This document shows positions 27,809-36,482 of a DNA stretch of 61,627 bases, piece by piece (the stretch's first letter is position 1; every line of letters starts with the position of its first letter). This stretch comes from Candidatus Cryptobacteroides choladohippi (GTDB lineage Bacteria; Bacteroidota; Bacteroidia; Bacteroidales; UBA932): assembly GCA_018065985.1 (NCBI GenBank), contig JAGHSF010000026.1:1-61627 (forward strand). Reading direction: 5' to 3'. Made by a program: the position numbers and the translations under genes. Under the pieces are notes generated by a model that made no database searches, was not told where the DNA came from, and saw only the letters and a list, made by a program, of their open reading frames with translations.

Positions 27809-28419
27809 TGCTGGCCTGCTAAAGATTTTTCTATGGTTGCAGAGATTACGTCTATTGCAACCTTGTTATGCCCGCCCTGCGGGATGATTATGTCGGCATA
27901 GCGCTTGCTGGGCTCGATGAACTGGAGATACATCGGCTTGACGGTGCGGCTGTAGCGCTCGATCACCCAATGTACGTCCTTTCCGCGTTCGGCAATGTCG
28001 CGTGCCATGACGCGCATGAGCCGGTCGTCGTCGTCAGCGTCAACGAAGATCTTGATATCCATCTGGTCCCTGAGCTTCTTGCAGGTGAAAATGAGTATGC
28101 CCTCGATGATTATCACATCTGCAGGCTCCACTTTCTTGGTATCTTTCAGACGACCGCAGGAGATGAATGAGTAGATGGGCTGATCGATAGCCTTGCCTTC
28201 CTTCAGATCCTTGAGCTGGGAGCACAGAAGATCCCATTCTATTGCATCCGGGTGGTCGAAGTTGTGATTGCGCTTTTCCTCATCGGTGAGGTTGCTGGAG
28301 TCTTTGTAGTAGCAATCCTGGGGGATTACCACCACCTTCTGCTTCAGGTTCTCCGTGATGGCCTTCACCACCGTGGTCTTGCCGCTGCCTGAGCCGCCTG
28401 CTATGCCTATGACCAACAT
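27805..28419 (-). CDS. udk: Uridine kinase
   Basis: 204 residues. It phosphorylates uridine and cytidine in pyrimidine salvage. P-loop GIAGGSGSGKTTV at residues 5 to 17, then the FDHPDAIEWDLL nucleoside-binding segment near 65 and the RDIAERGKD loop near 135. It overlaps the TonB-like gene by four bases and follows asnS with a three-base gap, forming an asnS-udk-tonB-like operon. Confidence 0.96.
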   Translation of the reverse strand: MLVIGIAGGSGSGKTTVVKAITENLKQKVVVIPQDCYYKDSSNLTDEEKRNHNFDHPDAIEWDLLCSQLKDLKEGKAIDQPIYSFISCGRLKDTKKVEPADVIIIEGILIFTCKKLRDQMDIKIFVDADDDDRLMRVMARDIAERGKDVHWVIERYSRTVKPMYLQFIEPSKRYADIIIPQGGHNKVAIDVISATIEKSLAGQQ

Positions 28420-28422
28420 ATG

Positions 28423-29823
28423 CTAGTATTCGCAGTTCTTCGGGGTGCGGGGGAAGGGGATGACGTCACGTATGTTCTGCATACCGGTGACGAAGAGGAG
28501 AAGACGCTCGAATCCAAGTCCGAATCCACTGTGAGGGCAGCTGCCGAAGCGCCTTGTGTCGATGTACCACTCAAGATTCTTGCGGCTCATTCCGAGTTCG
28601 TCCACGCGTGCCTCGAGCTTTGCGAGGTCAGACTCGCGCTCGCTTCCGCCTATGATCTCGCCGATCTTCGGGAAGAGGACATCCATTGCGCGTACGGTCT
28701 TGCCGTCCGGGTCCTGTTTCATGTAGAAGGCCTTGATCTCTTTGGGATATCCGGTGAGGATGACGGGCTTCTTGAAGTGCTGCTCCACAAGGTAGCGCTC
28801 GTGCTCGCTCTGGAGGTCTACGCCCCAGTATACGGGGTATTCGAACTTCACGCCGTCAGCGATGGCCTTCTCAAGTATCTTGATTCCCTCAGTATACTCC
28901 AGACGCACGAACTCTGTGCCGATAACGCCCTGAAGGCGCTCGATAAGCTCGTTGTCGTAGCGGTCATTGAGGAATTTGATGTCGTCGTAGCAATTGTCCA
29001 GCGCGTACTTTACAAGGTGCTTGATGAAGTCCTCTGCAAGGTCCATGTTGTCCTTGATGTCGTAGAATGCCATTTCAGGCTCTATCATCCAGAACTCTGC
29101 AAGGTGGCGCGGAGTGTTGGAGTTCTCTGCACGGAAGGTGGGACCGAAGGTGTAGATCTCTCCGAGAGCGGTTGCACCAAGCTCTCCTTCGAGCTGGCCG
29201 CTCACTGTAAGGCTGGTCTGCTTGCCGAAGAAGTCCTTGGCAAAGTCAGGCTGTCCCTTCTTGTTTTTGGGAACGTTGTTAAGGTCAAGGGTCGTTACCT
29301 GGAACATCTGTCCTGCACCCTCGCAGTCAGATGCGGTGATGAGGGGAGTGTTGAGGTATACGAAACCCTTTGAGTGGAAATACTCGTGGATGGCATATGC
29401 CATCTGGCTGCGCATGCGGAGAACGGCACCGAAGGTGTTGGTGCGGGGACGCATGTGCGCAACAGTGCGGAGGTACTCGAATGAGGTGTCTTTCTTCTGG
29501 AGAGGATAGCGCATGGGATCGCACTCACCATAGATTTCAATCGACTGTGCGTGGATCTCGACTGCCTGCCCGCTGCCGACGGATTCTACCAGATTGCCTG
29601 TCACGCCGATGCATGCGCCTGTACTTATCTTGGAGAGTATAGGCTCTGTTTCTGCGTTTTTGTCAACCACTATCTGTATGTTCTTGATTGACGAACCGTC
29701 GTTGAGGGCTATGAAGGCTATTTCCTTGTTGCCTCTTTTTGTCCTGACCCAACCTTTGGCAAGGACTTTCTGGCCTGCCTGCATCTGCAGAAGGTCTTTA
29801 ACTTTGCTGCGGAGTACTTCCAT
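28423..29823 (-). CDS. asnS: Asparaginyl-tRNA synthetase
   Basis: 466 residues, typical AsnRS. N-terminal OB-fold anticodon-binding domain ([19 protein letters not shown]), then class II motifs: [20 protein letters not shown] (motif 2 region) and [16 protein letters not shown] (motif 3). The presence of AsnRS implies direct charging of tRNA-Asn. It starts downstream of the exbD terminator, with no clear -7 box visible in the short gap. Confidence 0.97.
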   Translation of the reverse strand: MEVLRSKVKDLLQMQAGQKVLAKGWVRTKRGNKEIAFIALNDGSSIKNIQIVVDKNAETEPILSKISTGACIGVTGNLVESVGSGQAVEIHAQSIEIYGECDPMRYPLQKKDTSFEYLRTVAHMRPRTNTFGAVLRMRSQMAYAIHEYFHSKGFVYLNTPLITASDCEGAGQMFQVTTLDLNNVPKNKKGQPDFAKDFFGKQTSLTVSGQLEGELGATALGEIYTFGPTFRAENSNTPRHLAEFWMIEPEMAFYDIKDNMDLAEDFIKHLVKYALDNCYDDIKFLNDRYDNELIERLQGVIGTEFVRLEYTEGIKILEKAIADGVKFEYPVYWGVDLQSEHERYLVEQHFKKPVILTGYPKEIKAFYMKQDPDGKTVRAMDVLFPKIGEIIGGSERESDLAKLEARVDELGMSRKNLEWYIDTRRFGSCPHSGFGLGFERLLLFVTGMQNIRDVIPFPRTPKNCEY

Positions 29824-29842
29824 TGTTTTCTATTGCTGGATT

Positions 29843-29874
29843 TTAAAAAGCAGCCCTCATTAAAGGGGGCTGCT
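29843..29874 (-). terminator. Terminator of the exbB-exbD-exbD operon
   Basis: Minus-strand arms AGCAGCCC (29874-29867) and GGGCTGCT (29856-29849) form an 8-bp GC-rich stem and are followed by TTTTT. It lies between exbD and asnS. Confidence 0.88.
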
Positions 29875-29896
29875 CATATAAGTTAAGCCTTTATGT

Positions 29897-30361
29897 TTAC
29901 TGGCCTTTTCTAGCTGAGTACATGATCTTCAGGGCTGAGCAACGTCTCAGTTCCTGCTTTACATCTGTAATGATACCCATTCTGACGTCCTGGTCAGCTC
30001 TGATGTTGACCTGCATAAGCTGCCTGTCACTTTCTGATCTGGAATCACGTTCTGCTGCGATGAAGTCGCGGATGTCGTCCACACTCTTGAAAGAGTCGTT
30101 CAGCTGGATACGAGCCTCGGTACCGTACTGTGCCTGATACTGGCGGGTAGGTGTACCGATGTTGATGACTGAAGCGAGGTCCTTTCTTTCGAGTTTGACT
30201 ACTTCTGAAGCTTCGGGAATGGTGACCATGACCTTGTTCTCGGTCTCACGCATCTGCGTTGTCACCATGAAGAAGAACAGAAGCATAAATACGATATCGG
30301 AGAGGGAGCTTGAAGTTACTGCAGGCACCTCTTTGTTGTTGTTGCTACCGAATCTTGCCAT
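29897..30361 (-). CDS. exbD: ExbD/TolR biopolymer transport protein (second copy)
   Basis: 154 residues. One membrane helix near the N-terminus (LSDIVFMLLFFFMVTTQM) carries the conserved Asp at its start; the rest is a periplasmic domain. ExbD forms the stator with ExbB that powers TonB. Bacteroidetes usually carry two distinct ExbD proteins in tandem; the upstream neighbour is the other. Nineteen bases separate them. The window also has a TonB-like gene at 27.1-27.8 kb. Confidence 0.93.
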   Translation of the reverse strand: MARFGSNNNKEVPAVTSSSLSDIVFMLLFFFMVTTQMRETENKVMVTIPEASEVVKLERKDLASVINIGTPTRQYQAQYGTEARIQLNDSFKSVDDIRDFIAAERDSRSESDRQLMQVNIRADQDVRMGIITDVKQELRRCSALKIMYSARKGQ

Positions 30362-30379
30362 AATATTATCCTCCTGTTA

Positions 30380-30964
30380 CTATCTTCTCTTACCTACATC
30401 CTTAGGCTCGGCCTCTGAAATGTTCTGAGGTATTGCCTTGCGGACGATTCCCTGCTGCTCTTCGTCAAGTGCATTGTAAACCTTTCCGAAGTGTGCTCTT
30501 GCGAAATCGTCGCGGATTTCATTCACTGCCTTAACGAGCTCGTTCTGAACTGCGATGTAAGCCTTGTAGCTTGTACCACGGTCGTTCTGGAGCGAGATGA
30601 CGCCCTTTGAAACTGCGTACTGGCCGAATCCTTCGATATCAGTCAGCTCCTTCTCGGGGAGGTCTTCTCTGTTAAGAGGGTTGGTAAGGAATTCCTTGAT
30701 CTTATCTTTAAGCTGACTAACATCTATAGGCTCTGTTCCTGCCAGGATTCTGTCGGCAGAGTTGATCTTTACCACGATGATGTTGCGGCGGTTTACCTTC
30801 TGGTCCTCTGTCTTCTGGTTCTTGTCAGGCATAGGAGGAAGACGACGTGACAGACCTGTCTGTGTTCCCATGGTTGTTGTCATGAGGAAGTAGCACAGCA
30901 GCAGGAATGCGATATCCGCCGTTGAACTGGTGTTCATCTGAGGTACTTTTCTTTTCTTACCCAT
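30380..30964 (-). CDS. exbD: ExbD/TolR biopolymer transport protein (first copy, larger)
   Basis: 194 residues. The N-terminal basic GKKRKVPQMNTSSTADIAFL leads into one membrane helix (IAFLLLCYFLMTTTMGTQTG) with the conserved Asp in STADIAFL. The periplasmic part is longer than in the second copy, with an insert after DKNQKTEDQKVNRRN. The two ExbDs may form a heteromeric stator; that is inference from their pairing. Confidence 0.93.
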   Translation of the reverse strand: MGKKRKVPQMNTSSTADIAFLLLCYFLMTTTMGTQTGLSRRLPPMPDKNQKTEDQKVNRRNIIVVKINSADRILAGTEPIDVSQLKDKIKEFLTNPLNREDLPEKELTDIEGFGQYAVSKGVISLQNDRGTSYKAYIAVQNELVKAVNEIRDDFARAHFGKVYNALDEEQQGIVRKAIPQNISEAEPKDVGKRR

Positions 30965-30979
30965 AGTTGTTCTGTCTTA

Positions 30980-31423
30980 TTATGCTTTCTTGTTACGTAT
31001 AGCCATTACAATCTCACCTGCAATGATAGAGAGGATTGCGATGCCACCGGTGAAGTAGCAGAGATTGAGAATGGTGTCAGTAAGCTTGAGAACGCTCTGT
31101 TCAAGCTGCTTGGTCATATTCATGGCGGGAGCACCCGGAGACATGATGTAAACCAAGAAAACCACTGCGGCTATTGCTACGAGCCCGATGCCGATCTTGA
31201 CAAGGCTCTTGGGATTATTCTTTAAAGCTACAATTGCGCCGACAAGAACCCAGGCAAGTACTGCTATTACAAGTACTGCGTATGCCCAGTTGAGAAGGAT
31301 GTCGGTGAACTTGCCGTCGTTAGCCTCAAATCCGATGGCGAAGCCGAGGACGAGGATTGCGACACTGACAATAATCATAGCCAGCATAATCCATTTGAAG
31401 ATATTAAAACGTTTCTTATCCAT
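30980..31423 (-). CDS. Unknown multi-pass membrane protein within the Exb operon
   Basis: 147 residues. Four hydrophobic segments: about 11-31, 43-66, 75-94 and 117-139; the first has WIMLAMIIVSVAILVLGF. No known catalytic motif. It is encoded between exbB and the first exbD (29 and 15 base gaps), an arrangement repeated in Bacteroidales, so it is likely an accessory of the ExbB/D complex. Function unknown. Confidence 0.8.
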   Translation of the reverse strand: MDKKRFNIFKWIMLAMIIVSVAILVLGFAIGFEANDGKFTDILLNWAYAVLVIAVLAWVLVGAIVALKNNPKSLVKIGIGLVAIAAVVFLVYIMSPGAPAMNMTKQLEQSVLKLTDTILNLCYFTGGIAILSIIAGEIVMAIRNKKA

Positions 31424-31452
31424 TTCAAATGAGTTTATGCGGTTCGAATCAA

Positions 31453-32205
31453 TTATTTCTTCTTGTACTCTCTAACTGCATCCATGAAGTTCAGTGAAGA
31501 ACTTGTCATATCCTTTGAAAGGTTCTCGATCTTTGAGAGGATGTAGTTGTAGAACACCTGGAGAATCATGGCTACGATCAAACCACCGATAGTGGTGATC
31601 AAAGCGACCTTCATACCACCTGCGACGATGTTAGGAGAGATGTCACCTGCAGACTCGATGGCGTCGAATGCCTGTACCATACCGATAACGGTACCGAGGA
31701 ATCCGAGAGAGGGAGAGATACCGATGAAGAGAGAGATCCATGAAAGGCCCTTCTCGTTCTCAGCCTGCTGAACTTCACCCTCGGAAACAACGCTGGCCTC
31801 GATTACGTCGAGATCCTCGTCAAGGTGCTTGAGACCCTGCTGCATCATGTCAGCAACGGGACCCTTGGTAGCCTCGCAAACCTTGATGGCCTCGTCCTTG
31901 CCACCCTTCTTGAGAGCGTCCTTAACCTTGTTTACAAGAACTGTAGGGTTCTTCTTTGCGAATGAAAGGGTGAGGATGCGCTCGATAGAGAGAGCAAGAC
32001 CGATGATAAGGCAGATGATGATGAGGGCCATGAAGGTCGCACCACCCTGGATGAAGTAGCTCTTGATTGCCTGGAAAAGAGGAACCTCGGGCTGGGCTGC
32101 TGTCAGTTCAGCAAGTGACTGAGGTGCACCATCCTGAGCGAAAGCGATGTTTGCAGAGAAAACCATTGAGGCAACTGCTGCAAGAGTCATGAAAAACTTT
32201 TTCAT
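31453..32205 (-). CDS. exbB: ExbB/TolQ/MotA proton channel protein
   Basis: 250 residues. It begins with a cleavable-looking signal (LAAVASMVFSANIAFAQ), then an N-terminal periplasmic stretch, then the ExbB core with three membrane helices (GATFMALIIICLIIGLAL; SLGFLGTVIGMVQAFDAI; KVALITTIGGLIVAMILQ). The GTVIGM region is the family signature. It starts the operon exbB-membrane protein-exbD-exbD. Confidence 0.95.
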   Translation of the reverse strand: MKKFFMTLAAVASMVFSANIAFAQDGAPQSLAELTAAQPEVPLFQAIKSYFIQGGATFMALIIICLIIGLALSIERILTLSFAKKNPTVLVNKVKDALKKGGKDEAIKVCEATKGPVADMMQQGLKHLDEDLDVIEASVVSEGEVQQAENEKGLSWISLFIGISPSLGFLGTVIGMVQAFDAIESAGDISPNIVAGGMKVALITTIGGLIVAMILQVFYNYILSKIENLSKDMTSSSLNFMDAVREYKKK

Positions 32206-32267
32206 AAGATGTGTTAAAAAATGTATTAATTAAATAGTAAAATATCCAATAAAGCATCGCAATTTAG

Positions 32268-32275
32268 CAAAAATA
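32268..32275 (-). promoter_or_regulatory. -7 box of the exbB operon
   Basis: Minus-strand TATTTTTG, a perfect -7 box about 60 bases before the exbB ATG. No good -33 TTTG is visible at normal distance; the intervening leader is very AT-rich. Confidence 0.45.
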
Positions 32276-32291
32276 TTTCATTCGGCAATAA

Positions 32292-33350
32292 CTATTTTGA
32301 AATTTCGCCTTTCAGATTTCGCTCCATAAGAAGCTTAACTTGCTCATTATCATTGCATGTTCCCATCAGATAAAATAATTTTCCCAGAGCCGCTTCGGTA
32401 GTGCAGTCGTAGCCTGAAACCACTCCCGCGTTTTTCAGCGCCCGGCCTGTGGCATACAGGTTCATGTTGACGTCGCCGCTCAGGCACTGGGTGACGTTGA
32501 TCAGTATCTTGCCACTTGCGGACGACTCTCTGATGATGTCCAGGAACCAGTCCTTTGAGATGGCGTTGCCGGACCCGTAAGTCTCTATGATCACGGCTCT
32601 TGTCTGCGATCCGAGAAGGATGTCGCGCACAACCTGCTCGGTTATGCCCGGGTGCACCTTCAGGATGGAGACCCTGGTGTCCAGGCTGGTCTCTATCTTC
32701 AGCCCGCGACCCTTTTCGCTCCCGTAGTGTATGCTCCTGTTGTTGTATTTGATGTTGATTCCGGCGGTGGCTAGAGCCGGGTAGTTGGGTGACGCAAAGG
32801 CATCGAATCCCGTGGCGTTCACCTTTGTGCTCCGGTTGCCTCTGAGAAGCTTGGAATCAAAGAAGATGCACACTTCGGGAACGAGCGCCCGGCCTTCGTC
32901 ATCCTTGGCCGTGGCTATCTCCACGCTGGAAATCAGGTTCTCCTTGCCGTCGGTGCGGGGCCTGTCGATGGGGAGCTGGCTGCCTGTGAAGATGACAGGT
33001 TTCCTGAGCCCGTCCAGCATGAAGCTGAGGGCCGATGCGCTGTAGGCCATGGTGTCTGTCCCATGGAGGATCACAAAGCCGTCATAGGCATCGTAGCGTT
33101 CCTTGATCAGTCTTGCAAGCTGCTGCCACAGAGCTGGTTCCACGTCGGATGAATCAATGAGGGGGTCGAAGGTGAAGCTGTCGATGCGGCAGGCAAACTT
33201 GCGCAGTTCCGGCACTTCGTCTGCTATTCCGCCGAAATCGAAGGGGACCAGACCCTCCTCGCCGGATCTCTCCTTCATTCCTATGGTGCCGCCGGTATAA
33301 ATCAGCAGCACTGCCGATGCCTTGGCCTGCAAATCCCTGAACAATCTCAT
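32292..33350 (-). CDS. Type I (cytoplasmic) L-asparaginase
   Basis: 352 residues. It hydrolyses asparagine to aspartate and ammonia. The active-site threonine lies in LLIYTGGTIGM near residue 20. The second threonine/lysine region is VILHGTDTMAYSASALSFML near 95. No signal peptide, so cytoplasmic. The ATG overlaps the tatD stop by four bases, as is usual for coupled genes. Confidence 0.94.
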   Translation of the reverse strand: MRLFRDLQAKASAVLLIYTGGTIGMKERSGEEGLVPFDFGGIADEVPELRKFACRIDSFTFDPLIDSSDVEPALWQQLARLIKERYDAYDGFVILHGTDTMAYSASALSFMLDGLRKPVIFTGSQLPIDRPRTDGKENLISSVEIATAKDDEGRALVPEVCIFFDSKLLRGNRSTKVNATGFDAFASPNYPALATAGINIKYNNRSIHYGSEKGRGLKIETSLDTRVSILKVHPGITEQVVRDILLGSQTRAVIIETYGSGNAISKDWFLDIIRESSASGKILINVTQCLSGDVNMNLYATGRALKNAGVVSGYDCTTEAALGKLFYLMGTCNDNEQVKLLMERNLKGEISK

Positions 33351-34114
33351 ATGCCGAATAGTTTTTTTGCGTTCTGCGTGGTCTGAGCGGCCACTTCCCC
33401 TATGCTGATGCCCTTCCTTTCAGCGATGAACGCCGCTATCAGAGGGATGTATGAACTTTCGTTCCTCTCGCCGCGGTGCGGGGTGGGGGTAAGGTAGGGG
33501 GAGTCGGTCTCCAGAAGTATCCTGTCGAGGGGGAAGTCGGCGATCTGCCTGCCTATCCCGGAATTCTTGAAGGTCACGACACCTCCGATGCCAACATACC
33601 AGTCGCCGTATCTCTCAAGTTGCCGGAAGGTCTCGAGGCTGCCGCTGAATGCGTGCAGATTGCCTCTCAGGCCGAGATGGGCGCAGTCCCTGATTATGGT
33701 GAGGAAGTCTTCCGTGGCGTCCCGCAGGTGGATGTTGACGGGTAAGTCCCACTGCGCGGCGAGTTCCAGCTGGGTGCGGAAGGCCTCCTTCTGCAGATCC
33801 CTGGTGTCTTCGCAATAGTGGTAGTCGAGCCCGATTTCGCCTACGGCCACGACGCCCCTGGACCGGTAGGGGAGCATGGCGTCGATTTCCTCCTTCCAGT
33901 CTGCCTGCACCGAGCCCGGATAGAGTCCGAGCATGGGGTGGAGCACGCCGGGGTGCCTTTCACAAAGCCTGAACATGGCCTCCCTTTCCTTCGAGTCGAC
34001 GTCGGCCTGGAGGAGTTTTGTGACCCCGGAGGCGACGGCGCGACCGATGACCTCGTCCTCACAGCCTGCGTAGGCCTCGTCATAGTTGTGCGTATGCGTG
34101 TCTATGAATTCCAT
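33347..34114 (-). CDS. tatD: TatD family metal-dependent deoxyribonuclease
   Basis: 255 residues. TIM-barrel metallohydrolase with metal ligands in FIDTHTHNYD (HxH), GEIGLDYHY (Glu), VNIHLRDA (His) and LLETDSPYLTP (Asp). Acts in DNA processing/repair. The start is ATG at 34114 (MEFIDTHTH), because the longer frame would reach into dprA and precede the promoter box. It lies 13 bases after dprA. Confidence 0.95.
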   Translation of the reverse strand: MEFIDTHTHNYDEAYAGCEDEVIGRAVASGVTKLLQADVDSKEREAMFRLCERHPGVLHPMLGLYPGSVQADWKEEIDAMLPYRSRGVVAVGEIGLDYHYCEDTRDLQKEAFRTQLELAAQWDLPVNIHLRDATEDFLTIIRDCAHLGLRGNLHAFSGSLETFRQLERYGDWYVGIGGVVTFKNSGIGRQIADFPLDRILLETDSPYLTPTPHRGERNESSYIPLIAAFIAERKGISIGEVAAQTTQNAKKLFGI

Positions 34115-34122
34115 ACTGAATA

Positions 34123-34130
34123 CAAAATTA
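34123..34130 (-). promoter_or_regulatory. -7 box TAATTTTG of tatD
   Basis: Minus-strand perfect -7 element overlapping the dprA stop codon. Its last base is eight bases before the tatD ATG, so the leader would be 5 bases or fewer. Confidence 0.5.
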
Positions 34131-35294
34131 ATCAATTTTGGCATTGATTGAGCACCTCAGGAGGAGGTCAGTCACTATTATCCCCTCACTTTCCAGCATG
34201 CCGGTTGCGAATGCGGCATCCTGGTAGCTGATTCCCAGAGCCTGGCATATCTCGTCGGGAGTGACGCCCCGGTTCTCCTTGATGTGAAGTGCCGTCTCCT
34301 GCAGGAGCCTTGTCTGGCGCCCGTTGAGCTTCCCGCCCAGGCGCCGGGCCACCTCCTCTGCAATGTCAGTCTTGCGTATGCGGGAGAACCTGCCCAGGCC
34401 AAGAGTCTCCTGCAGTGTCCCGAGGGAGTGGACAGGCTCGGCTATCTTCTCGGCTATCAGCCTGTTGCAGCCCTGGGAGCGCAGGTCGTCAATCCTTCCT
34501 GGGAGTGCAAACACATCCCTTCCGTAGCTGGCGGCAAGCCCGGCTGTCATGGTGCCGCCTCCCCGCATCTTCGACTCGACCAGTATGGTGCCCTGGCTCA
34601 TCCCGGCTATTATCCTGTTCCGCCTCAGGAAGTTCGCGGCCTGGGCCGTCGTTCCCGGCGGGTAATCCGACACCAGGGCGCATCCGGGGGTCGCGGCGAG
34701 CCTTTCTGCTATGGCCCTGTGTCTCCGCGGATACACGTCGTCTATGCCCACTGGCAGTACCGCTATGGTCGGGAGTCCCGCGTCGAGAGCCGCCAGATGG
34801 GCGTTTATGTCGACGCCTATGGCGAAGCCGCTCACTATCACGGGTGGCGCCGGTGCCATGGCAAGGGTGCGGACTATCCTGCCGCACCACTCCCTTCCGT
34901 AGGGAGAGATGTCCCTGGTGCCCACTATTGAGACGTACGGACCCTTGGGGAAGATGGACTCCGGAGCCGTGGTGCTCCTGACATACAGCCCTGCAGGCGG
35001 GTCCTCGCATTCCTTCAGCAGCGCCGGGTAGGCGTCGTCGGTGATGGATATGAAGTCGCAGCCTTGAGCCCTCAGCCTTTGCAGTTCCTCGGCGGCCCTG
35101 TCAAGGGCTTCGCTTGTGATTTCCGGGGATTTTTTGCTGTACGGGCCGAATATAAGCTCGATTTCGTCCTTTGATTTTGAGAAGATTGCACCTGCGGACC
35201 CGAGACGGTCAATCAGGAGCTTCGAAATCTTCGGTTCGTATCCGAAGATGCGGTTCAGCGCCAGCGCGCTGACGGTTTCCTGTTCCTTGTCCAT
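34128..35294 (-). CDS. dprA: DNA processing protein DprA
   Basis: 388 residues. Rossmann-like DprA core loads RecA onto incoming single strands in natural transformation. Motifs: GTRDISPYGREW, VSGFAIGVDINAHLAAL (about 160), SQGTILVESKMRGGGTM and VFALPGRIDDLRSQGCN. An N-terminal HhH/SAM-like region and a C-terminal winged-helix (about 315-388, GVTPDEICQALGISYQDA) complete the family layout. Confidence 0.95.
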   Translation of the reverse strand: MDKEQETVSALALNRIFGYEPKISKLLIDRLGSAGAIFSKSKDEIELIFGPYSKKSPEITSEALDRAAEELQRLRAQGCDFISITDDAYPALLKECEDPPAGLYVRSTTAPESIFPKGPYVSIVGTRDISPYGREWCGRIVRTLAMAPAPPVIVSGFAIGVDINAHLAALDAGLPTIAVLPVGIDDVYPRRHRAIAERLAATPGCALVSDYPPGTTAQAANFLRRNRIIAGMSQGTILVESKMRGGGTMTAGLAASYGRDVFALPGRIDDLRSQGCNRLIAEKIAEPVHSLGTLQETLGLGRFSRIRKTDIAEEVARRLGGKLNGRQTRLLQETALHIKENRGVTPDEICQALGISYQDAAFATGMLESEGIIVTDLLLRCSINAKID

Positions 35295-35319
35295 TTTTCA
35301 TAATTCAAGAGTCCCGGTC

Positions 35320-35327
35320 CAAAGATA
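35320..35327 (-). promoter_or_regulatory. -7 box TATCTTTG of dprA
   Basis: Perfect -7 box on the minus strand 25 bases before dprA. The queA terminator hairpin occupies its -33 region, so transcription start and stop signals are packed together. Confidence 0.5.
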
Positions 35328-35330
35328 CGA

Positions 35331-35357
35331 AAAAAGCCGGTCTTCAGCCGGCTTTTT
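35331..35357 (-). terminator. Terminator after queA
   Basis: AAAAAGCCGG and CCGGCTTTTT form a 10-bp stem around a 7-base loop; T-rich arms make it functional in both directions. It lies 20 bases past the queA stop. Confidence 0.9.
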
Positions 35358-35377
35358 CCATTATTGTCTAAAATGTG

Positions 35378-36430
35378 TCAGTCTATGATGAGCATCGCGT
35401 CGCCGTAGGGGCCGAAGCGGTAGTCGTTCTCGAGAGCGACGTTGTATGCGTTCATCACTTTCTCGAAGCCTCCGAATGCGGCTATGTTCATGAGCATCGT
35501 GGACTCGGGAAGGTGGAAGTTCGATACGATCGCATCGGGGATGCTGAATTCGTAGGGAGGGAAGATGAACTTGTTGGTCCAGGTGTCGGTCGGACGGATT
35601 TCGTTCAGGGTGGTGACGTTCGTCTCGAGCGCACGGATTACGGTCACGCCCACTGCGCAGATCTTGTGGCCGGCTCTCTTTGTGGAGTTGATCTCCTCGG
35701 CCGCCTTCTCTGAGATGATCATCCTCTCGCAGTCCATGCGGTGCTTGCTGAGGTCCTCGACGTCGACTGTGCGGAAATGTCCTATTCCCATGTGCACGGT
35801 GATGAAAGACTTCTCTATGTCGGCGAGTATCATGCGGTTGAGCAGTTCGCGGCTGAAGTGCATGCTCGCTGCGGGGGCGCTTACGGCACCCTCATGCTTT
35901 GCGAAGATGGTCTGGAAGTTCTCTGCATCCTCGGGGGTGGGGTCTTCCTTGACCCACTCGGGAACGGGCGTCTTTCCAAGGGCGAAGAGGGCCTCCTTGA
36001 ACTCCTCGTACGGTCCGTCGTAGAGGAAGCGGAGGGTTCTGCCGCGGGAAGTGGTGTTGTCGATCACTTCCGCAACCATGCTCTCGTCGTCGCCGAAGTA
36101 GAGTTTGTTGCCGATACGGATCTTGCGGGCCGGGTCAACTATTACGTCCCAGAGGCGCTGTTCGCGGTTGAGCTCGCGGAGCAGGAATACCATTATGTCG
36201 GCACCAGTCTTCTCTTTCTTGCCGCAGAGCTTGGCGGGGAAGACTTTCGTGTCGTTGAGGACGAAGCGGTCTCCCTTTCCGAAATATTCTATGATGTCCT
36301 TGAACTGCCTGTGTTCGATCTCTCCGGTCTTCTTGTGAAGAACCATGAGCTTGCATTCATCGCGCCAGCGTGTGGGTTCGGTGGCTATCCTTTCTTTGGT
36401 GAGGGGAAAGTTGAATTGAGATAGTTTCAT
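35378..36430 (-). CDS. queA: S-adenosylmethionine:tRNA ribosyltransferase-isomerase
   Basis: 350 residues. It transfers and isomerises the ribosyl group of SAM onto preQ1 at tRNA position 34 on the way to queuosine. Signatures: RFVLNDTKVFPAKLCGKKEKTG, HFSRELLNRMILADIE, ITVHMGIGHFRTVDVEDL and MHRMDCERMIISEKA region; C-terminal FGGFEKVMNAYNVALEN. It is downstream of the Nudix gene. An inverted repeat directly abuts its ATG. Confidence 0.96.
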   Translation of the reverse strand: MKLSQFNFPLTKERIATEPTRWRDECKLMVLHKKTGEIEHRQFKDIIEYFGKGDRFVLNDTKVFPAKLCGKKEKTGADIMVFLLRELNREQRLWDVIVDPARKIRIGNKLYFGDDESMVAEVIDNTTSRGRTLRFLYDGPYEEFKEALFALGKTPVPEWVKEDPTPEDAENFQTIFAKHEGAVSAPAASMHFSRELLNRMILADIEKSFITVHMGIGHFRTVDVEDLSKHRMDCERMIISEKAAEEINSTKRAGHKICAVGVTVIRALETNVTTLNEIRPTDTWTNKFIFPPYEFSIPDAIVSNFHLPESTMLMNIAAFGGFEKVMNAYNVALENDYRFGPYGDAMLIID

Positions 36431-36467
36431 TTGTCCGAAATAAAAAAACTTTTATATATACGGACAA
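36431..36467 (-). repeat. Inverted repeat abutting the queA start
   Basis: TTGTCCG at 36431-36437 and CGGACAA at 36461-36467 flank 23 AT-rich bases. One arm ends exactly before the queA ATG. It could be an operator or an mRNA stem that hides the initiation region. Confidence 0.5.
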
Positions 36468-36482
36468 CTCCCGCAAAAAGTT

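Noticed and set aside
28420..29373. Plus-strand open frame opposite asnS (317 codons)
   Set aside because: Antisense shadow of a conserved synthetase.
36431..36482. preQ1 riboswitch ahead of queA
   Set aside because: No preQ1-I style short GC stem plus A-rich tail, nor a pseudoknot partner for the start region, can be made; only a simple inverted repeat is seen.
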